A stretch of DNA of 10,629 nucleotides from Hyphomicrobiales bacterium (GCA_027489835.1 JAIXZF010000423.1:1-10629); one strand, 5' to 3'; shown: positions 1 to 6,630, numbered from the stretch's first letter. Translations and numbers: made by a program. Notes: generated by a model from the letters alone, not told the origin.

Positions 1-198
1 GGCTCCTTCGAGGCCGAGCTGACGCTGATCCGCATCGGCCACCTGGCCCGGGCGCTGCAGAACCCGGCCCTGGCCGCGCAGCCCGTCGACCATGTGGCGT
101 TGAGCCACGGCATCGACCACCTCGCCGACATGCTGGTGGCTTTCGAGCAGTTCTACGGCACCGATCCGGAGAGCTACCGGCATCTGCGCCGCTCCTGA
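1..198 (+). CDS. C-terminal fragment of an unrecognised protein
   Basis: An open frame enters from the left edge in frame 1 and ends at a TGA at 196-198, giving the last 65 residues of a protein. The visible part starts GSFEAELTLIRIGHLARAL and ends ESYRHLRRS. It is mostly helical in character, with hydrophobic and acidic residues alternating and several His residues (ALSHGIDHLADM). No signal peptide, membrane segment or metal-binding cluster can be judged from this piece, and I do not recognise a family. Codon use is as GC-rich as the neighbours, and the frame is uninterrupted. The gene converges on the FAD oxidase gene, with only 9 bases between the two stop codons. Function is unknown; its reality as a coding end is likely but rests on 66 codons. 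Confidence 0.6.
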   Translation, partial: GSFEAELTLIRIGHLARALQNPALAAQPVDHVALSHGIDHLADMLVAFEQFYGTDPESYRHLRRS

Positions 199-207
199 GC
201 GCCGGCG

Positions 208-1605
208 CTAGGCTTTCAGCCTGCGGGCGCAGTCGCGCGCTGCGTCGATGCCGGCGAGGGTCGCGCCGCCCACCGTCATCGCGCCGCCACCGCCGGTCGC
301 CTCGCCCGCGAACCACAGCCGCCCGCCAACGGGCCGGGCGAGGGCTTCCCGCGCCTCGATCCGGCCCGGCCGGCAGACCGAGTAGGCGCCGCGCGAGAAG
401 GGGTCTGACCACCAGGAGGCCAGCTTGCCGGCCGCAACGCGCTTTCGGGCCTCCGCGCCCAGGATCGCCGCGAGCTGCCCCGTGAGGTGGTCGACGACGG
501 CGGCTTCGCCCTGGGCAGCGAGACCGCGCGCGAAATCGCCGCCGCAGATGGCCACCGCCAGCGGCTTGCCGTCCGGATACATCTCGATCATCGTCATCGC
601 CTCGGAGCGCGTGGCGTCCATCAGCGTTGTCGAGTCGGCGAGGCCAAAGCGGTCGCCCTCGAGCCGCAGCGCGATCTTGGTCAGCGCGCCCATGCCGATG
701 CCCTCGATGGCGGAGCGGGTGTCCTCCGGCAGGGCGGGCGTGAAGGCGATGCCGCCCGAACGCAGCACGCCCACCGGCACCGTGAGGATCGCCGCCCTGG
801 CCCTGATCCCGCCGCCGGCCGTCGTGGCGACGACGCCGCCACCCGACCAGTCGACCGCCGTGACCTCGACGCCGAGCGAAACCGGCACGCCGCGGCCCCA
901 GGCGGCGACCAGCGCGCCATATCCGTCCCGCGTCGTCAGGTCGGGACCGCTCCAGAGCCGCTGGTTGTCGAGCACGGAGATGCGCTCGCCATCCTCGCCG
1001 AGCACGAGGAGGAGGCCTGACCGGGCGATGTCCCTCAGATCGGGATCGAAATCCGCGACGGCTTCGGCGAGCGACATGTCGACACCGGACGCCTCGACCT
1101 CCGAGAGGCGTGCCTCCATCGCCCTGAAAGCTTGCCACCGCCGGCCGCGCGCCTGCACGCCCAGGGGCCGTCCCTCGACATGCACCTGCCAGCCGCCCGA
1201 ACGGGCCTCCGCCGGCTCGAGAGCGGTTCCGAGCTCGCGCGCGATGCCGGTCCAGGGATTGCGGTCGGCGAAATGCACGATCTCGGCGCCCGCGTCGAAG
1301 GCCGCGCCGAGGGACCGGTCGGTGTAGGCGCGGCCGCCGATCCTGCCGCGGGCCTCGACGAGCCGGAAGCTCAGGCCGAGCGAGGCCAGCTCGCGGCAGG
1401 CGGCGAGGCCGGCCGCGCCAGCGCCGACCACGAGCACGTCGACATCGGCCGCGAACAGGCGCCGCGTCATGCCGAGCAGCATCGCGGCGGCGACCCCGCC
1501 GCCCAACGCGCCGCGCCGGCTCGGGGCCTGGTGGAAGAAGGGCGTCACCGTCATGGACGGGAAGATGCCGGGCCCGTCGCCCGGCGCAAGCGGCGAGGGG
1601 GTCAC
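208..1605 (-). CDS. FAD-dependent amine oxidase-family protein with probable Tat signal
   Basis: This is a flavoprotein of the flavin-containing amine oxidase family, which oxidises amines or related C-N or C-H bonds using FAD. The N-terminal Rossmann motif VVGAGAAGL is followed by VEARGRIGGRAYTD, the classical ADP-binding and GGR signature of this family. The C-terminus carries SRGAYSV and LWFAGEATGGGGAMTVGGA, the family's second FAD-binding block. Ahead of the Rossmann fold lies SRRGALGGGVAAAMLLG, a twin-arginine motif plus a hydrophobic stretch, so a folded, FAD-loaded protein is probably exported by Tat; the cleavage site is not obvious. The GTG at 1605 gives 465 residues; an ATG at 1554 gives 448 with a neater Tat leader. 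Neither has a strong Shine-Dalgarno sequence, so the start is uncertain. The gene begins 27 bases after the CinA-like gene, likely in one transcript. The substrate cannot be read from sequence. Secretion is an inference from the twin-Arg motif. Confidence 0.88.
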   Translation of the reverse strand: MTPSPLAPGDGPGIFPSMTVTPFFHQAPSRRGALGGGVAAAMLLGMTRRLFAADVDVLVVGAGAAGLAACRELASLGLSFRLVEARGRIGGRAYTDRSLGAAFDAGAEIVHFADRNPWTGIARELGTALEPAEARSGGWQVHVEGRPLGVQARGRRWQAFRAMEARLSEVEASGVDMSLAEAVADFDPDLRDIARSGLLLVLGEDGERISVLDNQRLWSGPDLTTRDGYGALVAAWGRGVPVSLGVEVTAVDWSGGGVVATTAGGGIRARAAILTVPVGVLRSGGIAFTPALPEDTRSAIEGIGMGALTKIALRLEGDRFGLADSTTLMDATRSEAMTMIEMYPDGKPLAVAICGGDFARGLAAQGEAAVVDHLTGQLAAILGAEARKRVAAGKLASWWSDPFSRGAYSVCRPGRIEAREALARPVGGRLWFAGEATGGGGAMTVGGATLAGIDAARDCARRLKA

Positions 1606-1632
1606 AGTCTCGTCAGCGCCCTGCGGCGTCGC

Positions 1633-2373
1633 TCAGCGCGCCTTCAGCGCCGCGAGCATCGCGGCGACGGCGGCGGTGGCGGCGTCCAGAGCGGCCTGAT
1701 CGCGCGCGCGGACCACGAGGTTGGTGTTGGGCTGCCCGCTCTCGTCCCAGAACGGGTAGGAGCCGATCATCGCGTCCGGATGCGCCTTCGCGACGGCTCG
1801 CAGCGCGTCGCCGAGGTCGCCCTCCTTCATGTCGGCGCGCTGGGTCGTCGAGATGAGCTTGACGCCGGTCTCGAGCGTGGGCGCCACGGCGTCGAGCATG
1901 GCGTGCATGATGACCGGCACGCCGGCCATGACGATCACGTTGCCGATCCTGAAGCCGGGGACCTTGTTGTAGCTGTTGTGCACCAGCTCGGAGCCCTCGG
2001 GCATCCGTGCCATGCGCAGGCGTGCCTCATTGAGCTCCTCGGGCTTGAAGCGTTCGCGCATGACGGCCACCGCGCGCGGATCGACGTCGATCGGCAGGCC
2101 GAAGGCCTTGGCGACCGCGTCTGCCGTGATGTCGTCATGGGTGGGGCCAATGCCGCCCGTGGTGAAGACGTAGGTGTAGCGGTGGCGCAGCGCGTTGAGG
2201 GCCGCGACGATCTCGTCCTCCTCGTCCGGCACGACGCGAACCTCGCGCAGGTCTATGCCGATGTTCGTCGTGTACTCGGCGATGTGGCCGATGTTCTTGT
2301 CCTTCGTGCGCCCGGACAGGATCTCGTCGCCGATGACGAGCAGGGCGGCGGTGACGATGCGGGGGCTGGACAT
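1633..2373 (-). CDS. CinA N-terminal-type molybdopterin-binding-domain protein
   Basis: A 246-residue protein of the MoCF-biosynthesis/CinA N-terminal family (MoaB/MogA fold). Motifs are IGDEILSG (14-21), the signature TTGGIGPTHDD (71-81), the AGVPVIM loop (150-156) and IGSYPFW (203-209). Full CinA proteins are about 415 residues, with a C-terminal nicotinamide-nucleotide amidase domain; this one ends after the first domain plus its small cap, so it is the single-domain form often annotated 'competence/damage-inducible protein A' or 'molybdopterin-binding protein'. From family knowledge, related domains hydrolyse ADP-ribose or FAD-like pyrophosphates, and the same domain forms the N-terminus of eukaryotic FAD synthase; true molybdopterin binding is unproven. 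The start is ATG with a weak ribosome site. It lies 88 bases downstream of the fkbM gene and 27 bases upstream of the FAD oxidase. The family call is firm; the biochemical role is open. Confidence 0.93.
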   Translation of the reverse strand: MSSPRIVTAALLVIGDEILSGRTKDKNIGHIAEYTTNIGIDLREVRVVPDEEDEIVAALNALRHRYTYVFTTGGIGPTHDDITADAVAKAFGLPIDVDPRAVAVMRERFKPEELNEARLRMARMPEGSELVHNSYNKVPGFRIGNVIVMAGVPVIMHAMLDAVAPTLETGVKLISTTQRADMKEGDLGDALRAVAKAHPDAMIGSYPFWDESGQPNTNLVVRARDQAALDAATAAVAAMLAALKAR

Positions 2374-2430
2374 GGCTTCGGTTCCGATCGGTCGTTGCGC
2401 GCCGAGGATTGGCGGCGGGGGCGGGCCCTC

Positions 2431-2436
2431 GTCAAG
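2431..2436 (-). promoter_or_regulatory. Possible -35 element upstream of the CinA-like gene
   Basis: In the 88-base gap between fkbM and the CinA-like gene, the minus strand reads CTTGAC, a perfect match to the alphaproteobacterial -35 consensus. At a 17-base spacing the -10 position holds GCCAAT (complement of 2408-2413), a poor match. The -35 is therefore suggestive only; the two-gene unit 2373-208 may instead be read through from fkbM. Confidence 0.3.
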
Positions 2437-2461
2437 CGTGGGCGGGATGGGCCGCAGCGGT

Positions 2462-3307
2462 TCAGGCGGCGAGACGGAAGACGAAGTTCAGCCGCGTCGT
2501 CCTGACCAGCTCATAGCCCGACTTCTCGAGCAGCTCGCGCAGGTCGAGGCCCCATTTCGAGGTCGAATCCTCGATGACCAGCAGCTTCGGCCACAACTCG
2601 CGCGGGGCCGAGGTTAGGAAGGGCTCGAGGATCAAGTCTTCCGCGCCTTCCACGTCGATCTTCATGCCGTCGACGCGCGTAAAGCCCTCGGATCGCAGCA
2701 AATCCAGCAGCGGCACGGCCGGCGCCCGCACCGAATGGCTAGCTGAGGAACGCAGCATCCTGACGCTGGATTCGCCCTCGTTCTCGGGGTCGAGGAAGAG
2801 CGTCAACTCGCCCGCCTTGTCGGCCACGGCGCAGGCGACGGCCTTGATCGTGCCGAACGGGTTGAGGCCGATGTTGTAAGCCAGCTTGGCGAACACGCGC
2901 GGCTGGGGCTCCACGGCGAGGATGCGGGCCCCGCCGCCGGCGCGGGCCGCGACGAACAGCGAATACGCCCCGACATTCGCGCCGATGTCGACGAAATGGT
3001 AGCCTTCCCGCACGTCGCCGGCCAGAAGCGCGAGCTCCTCGGCATCGAAGAACTGGGGCGTGAACAGGACGCGCTTCTCGCAGATGTTGAACTGCGGATA
3101 GACCCGCATCCGCGCGCCGAGCGTCTCGGTGTCGACGGGCGCGCCCCTCAGCCAGGTGATGGCCAGGCGCCGCAGCAGATAGGCCCAACGGCGGCTGAGC
3201 CAGGCTGGCGTGCTGGCCCTGGTGCGCTGGATCGCCCAGCCGACGAAGCCCCGCGGGGCGAACGCGCCGAAAGGCGGGGTGTCGGCCAGATGTGTCGTCG
3301 ACGTCAT
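2462..3307 (-). CDS. FkbM family SAM-dependent methyltransferase
   Basis: A 281-residue methyltransferase of the FkbM family (Methyltransf_21), which usually O-methylates sugars or polyketide-type hydroxyls. SAM-binding motif I is FVDIGANVGAYS (105-116). The acidic post-motif is AVEPQP (131-136), and the family hallmark MKIDVEGAE lies at 215-223, followed by LLVIEDS (242-248). The first 100 residues are an arginine- and tryptophan-rich lead-in with no transmembrane helix or signal. The frame stays open far upstream to 3643, but I chose the ATG at 3307: AAGG lies about 9 bases ahead of it on the minus strand, and any earlier start would overlap the divergent map gene. It is the first gene of a probable minus-strand run with the CinA-like and oxidase genes. 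The substrate is unknown. FkbM enzymes are common in glycan and lipopolysaccharide clusters, but no glycan genes adjoin it here. Confidence 0.92.
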   Translation of the reverse strand: MTSTTHLADTPPFGAFAPRGFVGWAIQRTRASTPAWLSRRWAYLLRRLAITWLRGAPVDTETLGARMRVYPQFNICEKRVLFTPQFFDAEELALLAGDVREGYHFVDIGANVGAYSLFVAARAGGGARILAVEPQPRVFAKLAYNIGLNPFGTIKAVACAVADKAGELTLFLDPENEGESSVRMLRSSASHSVRAPAVPLLDLLRSEGFTRVDGMKIDVEGAEDLILEPFLTSAPRELWPKLLVIEDSTSKWGLDLRELLEKSGYELVRTTRLNFVFRLAA

Positions 3308-3376
3308 GCCGGGCGCCTTAGCACCGGCAAGCGCGGCGATAAAGGGGCAGGCGCGCCCGCTTTGTAGCCGGGCCGA

Positions 3377-3404
3377 CTTGCGCGGCGCGGCCCTGGGACT
3401 ACAT
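3377..3404 (+). promoter_or_regulatory. Predicted sigma-70-type promoter for map
   Basis: CTTGCG at 3377-3382 and CTACAT at 3399-3404 are separated by 16 bases. They match the alphaproteobacterial housekeeping consensus CTTGAC / CTATAT at 4 and 5 of 6 positions. The predicted transcript would start near 3411, upstream of both candidate map start codons (3426 and 3453), and this rules out the much earlier in-frame starts. It lies in the 145-base divergent gap. I saw no equally good promoter for fkbM on the other strand. Confidence 0.5.
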
Positions 3405-3452
3405 TGGGGCTCAGCGACGCATTGCATGACCCTGCACGAGGCAGCCGGAACC

Positions 3453-4277
3453 ATGGCCACCACCGACGCATCCGTGCAGACCCGCCGCCGCTCCAACGAG
3501 ATCAAGCGGCACGGCGCCGAGGCCTTCGCGGCGATGCGCAAGGCCGGCCGGCTGGTGGCGGAAGGCCTCGACATGATCGCGGCGCATGTGAAGCCCGGCG
3601 TCACCACCGCCGCGCTCGACCGCCTGATGTTCGACTTCGCCATGGACCACGGCGCCTATCCGGCGACGCTGAACTATCGCGGCTACCGCTATTCGATCTG
3701 CACCTCGATCAACCATGTGGTCTGCCACGGCCAGCCGGACGAGAAGCCGCTGCGCGAGGGCGACATCATCAACATCGACTACACGCTGATCGTCGACGGC
3801 TGGCACGGCGATTCCAGCCGCATGTACGCGGTCGGGCAGCTGGCGCGGAAATCCGAGCGGCTCTGCGAAATCACCCATGAGAGCCTGATGCGCGGCATCG
3901 AGGCGGTCAAGCCGGGCGCCCACATGGGCGACATCGGCCACGCCATCCAGAGCTATGCCGAAGGCGAGCGCTGCTCGGTGGTGCGCGATTTCTGTGGCCA
4001 CGGGCTCGGCCAGCTTTTCCACGACGCGCCGAACATCCTGCATTACGGCGTGCGCGGAGAGGGTCCGCGCATGGAGCCGGGCATGCTGTTCACCATCGAG
4101 CCGATGATCAACCTGGGCAAGCCGCATGTGAAGGTATTGGGCGACGGCTGGACCGCCGTGACGCGCGACCGCTCGCTCTCCGCGCAGTTCGAGCACACGG
4201 TGGGCGTGACCGACACCGGCGTCGAGATCTTCACCCTGTCGCCGGCCGGCTTCGACTATCCGATCGGCAAGGCCTGA
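3453..4277 (+). CDS. map: Type I methionine aminopeptidase
   Basis: This enzyme removes the initiator methionine from nascent cytosolic proteins and is normally essential. The 274-residue protein has the full pita-bread fold with all expected residues: His92 in VVCHG, metal ligands Asp109 (INIDYT) and Asp120 (WHGDSS), His183 (FCGHGLG), Glu216 (FTIEPMI) and Glu247 (AQFEHTV). Length and motif order match the bacterial type Ia enzyme, with no N-terminal zinc-finger extension. I chose the ATG at 3453, preceded by CCGGAACC; an in-frame ATG at 3426 would add nine residues (MTLHEAAGT) and cannot be excluded. The open frame continues back to 3210, but that part lies opposite fkbM and upstream of the predicted promoter. 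radC follows after 48 bases in the same direction, a pairing I recall as frequent in Hyphomicrobiales. Confidence 0.97.
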   Translation: MATTDASVQTRRRSNEIKRHGAEAFAAMRKAGRLVAEGLDMIAAHVKPGVTTAALDRLMFDFAMDHGAYPATLNYRGYRYSICTSINHVVCHGQPDEKPLREGDIINIDYTLIVDGWHGDSSRMYAVGQLARKSERLCEITHESLMRGIEAVKPGAHMGDIGHAIQSYAEGERCSVVRDFCGHGLGQLFHDAPNILHYGVRGEGPRMEPGMLFTIEPMINLGKPHVKVLGDGWTAVTRDRSLSAQFEHTVGVTDTGVEIFTLSPAGFDYPIGKA

Positions 4278-4325
4278 TGGCGCGCGCCGAGGCGCGGCAC
4301 GGGCTCGGGAAGTGCGGGACGCCCC

Positions 4326-5015
4326 ATGTCCGCCGGCACTGACGAGCCTCACTATGCCGGCCATCGCGACAGGCTGCGCGAGCGCTTCCGCCATTCCGGG
4401 GCGGAGGCGATGGCCGATTACGAGCTGCTCGAACTCGTGCTCTTCCGCTCCATCCCCCGGCGCGACGTCAAGCCCATCGCCAAGGAGCTTATCCGCCGCT
4501 TCGGCTCGTTCGCGCAGGTGGTCTCCGCGCCCCAGCAACTGCTGACCGAGGTGCCCGGCGTGGGCGACGCCGTGGCGGTCGACCTCCGGATCGTGGCAGC
4601 GGCGGGCTTGCGCCTCGCCAAGGGCCAGGTGAAGGGCCGAACCGTGCTGGGAAGCTGGAACGCCGTGATCGAGTATTGCCGCGCGGCCATGGCCTTCGAG
4701 ACCCGCGAGCAGTTCCGAATCCTGTTTCTCGACAAGAAGAACGCGCTGATCGCGGATGAAGTCCAGCAGGTCGGCACGGTGGACCACACGCCCGTCTACC
4801 CGCGCGAGATCGTGCGGCGGGCGCTGGAGCTGTCCTCCACCGCCGTCATCATGGTGCACAACCATCCCTCGGGCGATCCCACGCCGAGCGACGCGGATGC
4901 GCGCATGACCCGCGAGGTGGTGAATGTCGCCAAGGCGATGGGCATCGTGGTCCACGACCACATCATCGTCGGCCGAGACGGGCATGCGAGTTTCAGGGGC
5001 CTGAAGCTGATTTGA
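4326..5015 (+). CDS. radC: RadC family JAB/JAMM-domain protein
   Basis: A 229-residue RadC (YeeS/UPF0758) protein, close to the usual 220-240 residues. The N-terminal half holds a helix-hairpin-helix-like DNA-binding segment (EVPGVGDAVA, 75-84). The C-terminal half is a JAMM metalloprotease-like domain, with the candidate Glu145 in ADEVQQVGTV and the metal motif HNHPSGDPTPSDAD (178-191), where His178, His180 and Asp191 are the expected zinc ligands. The catalytic set is intact. The name came from a radiation-sensitive mutant later shown to carry a different lesion, so the cellular role is unsettled; DNA-metabolism roles are suggested because mobile elements often carry relatives. The start ATG has GGGA about 8 bases upstream. 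It lies 48 bases after map, with no clear terminator between, so co-transcription is likely. Confidence 0.96.
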   Translation: MSAGTDEPHYAGHRDRLRERFRHSGAEAMADYELLELVLFRSIPRRDVKPIAKELIRRFGSFAQVVSAPQQLLTEVPGVGDAVAVDLRIVAAAGLRLAKGQVKGRTVLGSWNAVIEYCRAAMAFETREQFRILFLDKKNALIADEVQQVGTVDHTPVYPREIVRRALELSSTAVIMVHNHPSGDPTPSDADARMTREVVNVAKAMGIVVHDHIIVGRDGHASFRGLKLI

Positions 5016-5064
5016 CGGCCCCGACCTTGGTCCCATGCCGCCATTCGCCACTGGCGCAGGCCAT

Positions 5065-5087
5065 GCGCCGCCACTATGGTGCGGCGC
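5065..5087. repeat. 7-bp inverted repeat between radC and the zinc-finger gene
   Basis: GCGCCGC (5065-5071) and GCGGCGC (5081-5087) form a perfect 7-bp stem around a 9-base loop, CACTATGGT. No T-run follows, so it is not a classical intrinsic terminator. The loop contains CTATGG, a possible -10 hexamer with a weak CTGGCG 17 bases ahead (5051-5056), so the palindrome could equally be an operator over a promoter for the downstream pair. Confidence 0.45.
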
Positions 5088-5094
5088 AAATCGC

Positions 5095-5109
5095 GGCGGC
5101 CACGCCGCC
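5095..5109 (+). repeat. GC-rich mini-hairpin just upstream of a ribosome binding site
   Basis: GGCGGC (5095-5100), a CAC loop and GCCGCC (5104-5109) form a perfect 6-bp stem. It ends one base before the AGGAGA ribosome site of the zinc-finger gene. In a transcript it would form directly 5' of the site and might influence its accessibility. In DNA this GC-rich, such a short hairpin may also be chance. Confidence 0.35.
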
Positions 5110-5110
5110 C

Positions 5111-5116
5111 AGGAGA
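5111..5116 (+). promoter_or_regulatory. Ribosome binding site fixing the zinc-finger protein start
   Basis: AGGAGA lies 7 bases ahead of the ATG at 5124. It is the strongest Shine-Dalgarno sequence in the plus-strand run, and it decides for this start over the upstream in-frame ATG at 5076. Confidence 0.85.
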
Positions 5117-5123
5117 CGAGACC

Positions 5124-5381
5124 ATGGCCGAGAAAGGCGTTCCGCATTTCCACAACACCGTGGGCGAGGCCGTGATCCGCGTGGGATCGAAGGAATTCAT
5201 GTGCATCGGCGCGCTGCCGCCCTTCGACCATCCGCACGTCTTCCTCGACATGGGCGCCGAGAGCGAGATCATCTGCTCCTACTGCTCCACGCTGTTCCGC
5301 TACGATGCCGCGCTTGGCGCGGGCCATGCCGCGCCGGCCGCGTGCGAGCTCGCCTCCGCCGATTCGATCCGCGCGGCCTGA
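5124..5381 (+). CDS. CHCC zinc-finger protein (NDUFS6-like)
   Basis: An 85-residue protein of the zf-CHCC family (zinc-finger domain-containing protein). The metal set is Cys27 (EFMCIGA), His36 (PFDHPHVFLDMG) and Cys51 and Cys54 (IICSYCSTLFRYD), spaced C-x8-H-x14-C-x2-C. From family knowledge, this domain is shared with NDUFS6, a zinc-binding accessory subunit of mitochondrial complex I, and alphaproteobacteria carry small stand-alone homologues. A role in respiratory complex I assembly or zinc handling is therefore possible here, but not shown. There is no signal or membrane segment; the tail (62-85) is alanine-rich and probably disordered. The start is set by AGGAGA 7 bases upstream. The monooxygenase gene begins 31 bases after the stop, suggesting a two-gene unit. 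No nuo genes are visible in the window. Confidence 0.92.
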   Translation: MAEKGVPHFHNTVGEAVIRVGSKEFMCIGALPPFDHPHVFLDMGAESEIICSYCSTLFRYDAALGAGHAAPAACELASADSIRAA

Positions 5382-5412
5382 CCGCCCGGAACGCCGACCG
5401 CCGATCATCCCC

Positions 5413-6615
5413 ATGAGCGCAAAGCCCGTCCTCGTCGCCGGGGCCGGCATCGCGGGCCTGACGGTCGCCATCGCGCTTGCGCGGGCCGGCGCCAGCGTCA
5501 TCCTGGCCGAGCGCAGGGCGGGCTTCAGCGAGGTCGGGGCCGGCATCCAGCTTTCGCCCAACGCCACGAGCGTGCTGAAGCGGCTCGGGCTGTCCGGCGA
5601 GGTGGCGCGCATGGCCGTGATGCCGAAGCGGCTCGACATCAGGCGCTGGCACGAGGCTGCGCCCTTCGCCGGCATGCCGATGAACGAAGCGCCGGAGGCC
5701 GACGGCGCGCCCTTCCTCACCATTCGCCGGGCGGACCTGCAGACCGCGCTGCTCGACGCGCTGCGCATGACGCCCGGCGTGCGGCTTCTTGTCGGGCGCA
5801 GCCTCACGGCCCTGTCCCAGCATTCCGACGGCGTCAGCGCGACTCTGACAACGGAAAGGGGCCAGGCCGAGACGATCGAGGCTGCGGTCGCCATCGGCGC
5901 AGACGGGCTATGGTCGGCCGCGCGCGGGCTGACCGGAGACGCGGCGGAGCCCCGGTTCCTCGGCTACGAAGCATGGCGCGCGCTGGTGCCGGCGGCAGCG
6001 GCGCCCGAGGCGGCACGGCGCGCGGCTGTCAATCTCTGGCTCGGCCGACAGGGCCATGCGGTGCATTATCCGGTGGCCTGCGGGCGCGAGATCAACCTCG
6101 TCGTGATCCGCGCCGGGCAGGAGAAGGCGGCCGAGTGGTCGCGCCCCGGCGATGCGGCCTCCATACTCGGCTTCGCCCGGAGCGCGGCGGCGCCGCTGAA
6201 AGCGCTGGTCGAGGCCGCGCCGTCCTGGCAGGTCTGGTCTCTGGCGGACCGCGCTCCCTCGCGCATGGCGATCGGGCGCATCGCGCTCATCGGCGACGCG
6301 GCGCATCCGGTGCTGCCCTTCCTTGCGCAGGGCGCGGCGCTTGCCATCGAGGATTCCGGCGTGCTGGCCCAGTTGCTCGCCCCGGCGCTGGCCTCGCCTG
6401 AGGCCGGCGCGGTGGAGGCGGCCCTGGCGCGCTTCGCCGCACTGCGAGGGCCGAGGGCCGCCAGGGTGCAGGACGTGGCCCGCGGCAATGGCCGGATGTA
6501 CCATGCCGGCTTCCCGCTCGCCTTCGCGCGCGACATCGCGCTCAGGCGGCTGGGCGACGACGGCATGCGCCGCCGCTATGGCTGGATCTATGGCTGGCGC
6601 GCGGCTCCGGGCTGA
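5413..6615 (+). CDS. FAD-dependent monooxygenase, salicylate hydroxylase-like
   Basis: A 400-residue class A flavoprotein monooxygenase, which would use FAD and NAD(P)H to hydroxylate an aromatic or quinone-like substrate. All three family fingerprints are present: the Rossmann GAGIAG (10-15) with Glu33 ending the second strand; the DG motif GADGLWSAAR (162-171); and the GD motif IGDAAHPVLPFLAQGA (293-308). GAGIQLSPNA (42-51) is typical of the salicylate/3-hydroxybenzoate hydroxylase branch, while UbiH/UbiF-type ubiquinone hydroxylases are more distant relatives. There is no membrane segment. I chose the ATG at 5413, directly before the flavin fold; the frame is open back to 5305, but that part overlaps the zinc-finger gene. 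No strong Shine-Dalgarno precedes it, consistent with translation following the upstream gene 31 bases away. No aromatic-degradation genes adjoin it, so the substrate is unknown. It is annotated in many relatives simply as an FAD-dependent oxidoreductase. Confidence 0.93.
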   Translation: MSAKPVLVAGAGIAGLTVAIALARAGASVILAERRAGFSEVGAGIQLSPNATSVLKRLGLSGEVARMAVMPKRLDIRRWHEAAPFAGMPMNEAPEADGAPFLTIRRADLQTALLDALRMTPGVRLLVGRSLTALSQHSDGVSATLTTERGQAETIEAAVAIGADGLWSAARGLTGDAAEPRFLGYEAWRALVPAAAAPEAARRAAVNLWLGRQGHAVHYPVACGREINLVVIRAGQEKAAEWSRPGDAASILGFARSAAAPLKALVEAAPSWQVWSLADRAPSRMAIGRIALIGDAAHPVLPFLAQGAALAIEDSGVLAQLLAPALASPEAGAVEAALARFAALRGPRAARVQDVARGNGRMYHAGFPLAFARDIALRRLGDDGMRRRYGWIYGWRAAPG

Positions 6616-6623
6616 GCCCGGGG
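6605..6623. terminator. Hairpin spanning the monooxygenase stop codon, possible terminator
   Basis: CCGGGC (6607-6612) and GCCCGG (6616-6621) form a perfect 6-bp stem whose 3-base loop is the TGA stop codon itself. It extends to 8 pairs with one G-T pair. It lies between two convergent genes (monooxygenase and tRNA-Leu) and could end transcription on either strand. No T-run follows in either direction, so an intrinsic terminator is only a guess. Confidence 0.3.
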
Positions 6624-6630
6624 CGGGCAA

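Noticed and set aside
1132..2505. A 457-codon open frame on the plus strand
   Set aside because: It overlaps the CinA-like and FAD oxidase genes in antisense; no recognisable motif and shadow-like composition.
3210..3452. Upstream extension of the map frame
   Set aside because: It lies opposite the fkbM start region and upstream of the predicted map promoter; the protein is already full length from 3453.
3308..3643. Upstream extension of the fkbM frame (112 extra residues)
   Set aside because: It would overlap the start of the divergent map gene, has no family similarity, and a ribosome-site-like AAGG precedes the ATG at 3307.
5305..5412. Upstream extension of the monooxygenase frame
   Set aside because: It overlaps the end of the zinc-finger gene and places 36 Arg/Pro-rich residues before a canonical N-terminal flavin fold.
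3411..5894. An 827-codon open frame on the minus strand
   Set aside because: It lies antisense to map, radC and the zinc-finger gene, all with intact family motifs. Its translation is low-complexity His/Ala/Arg/Gly-rich, typical of a GC-rich shadow frame.
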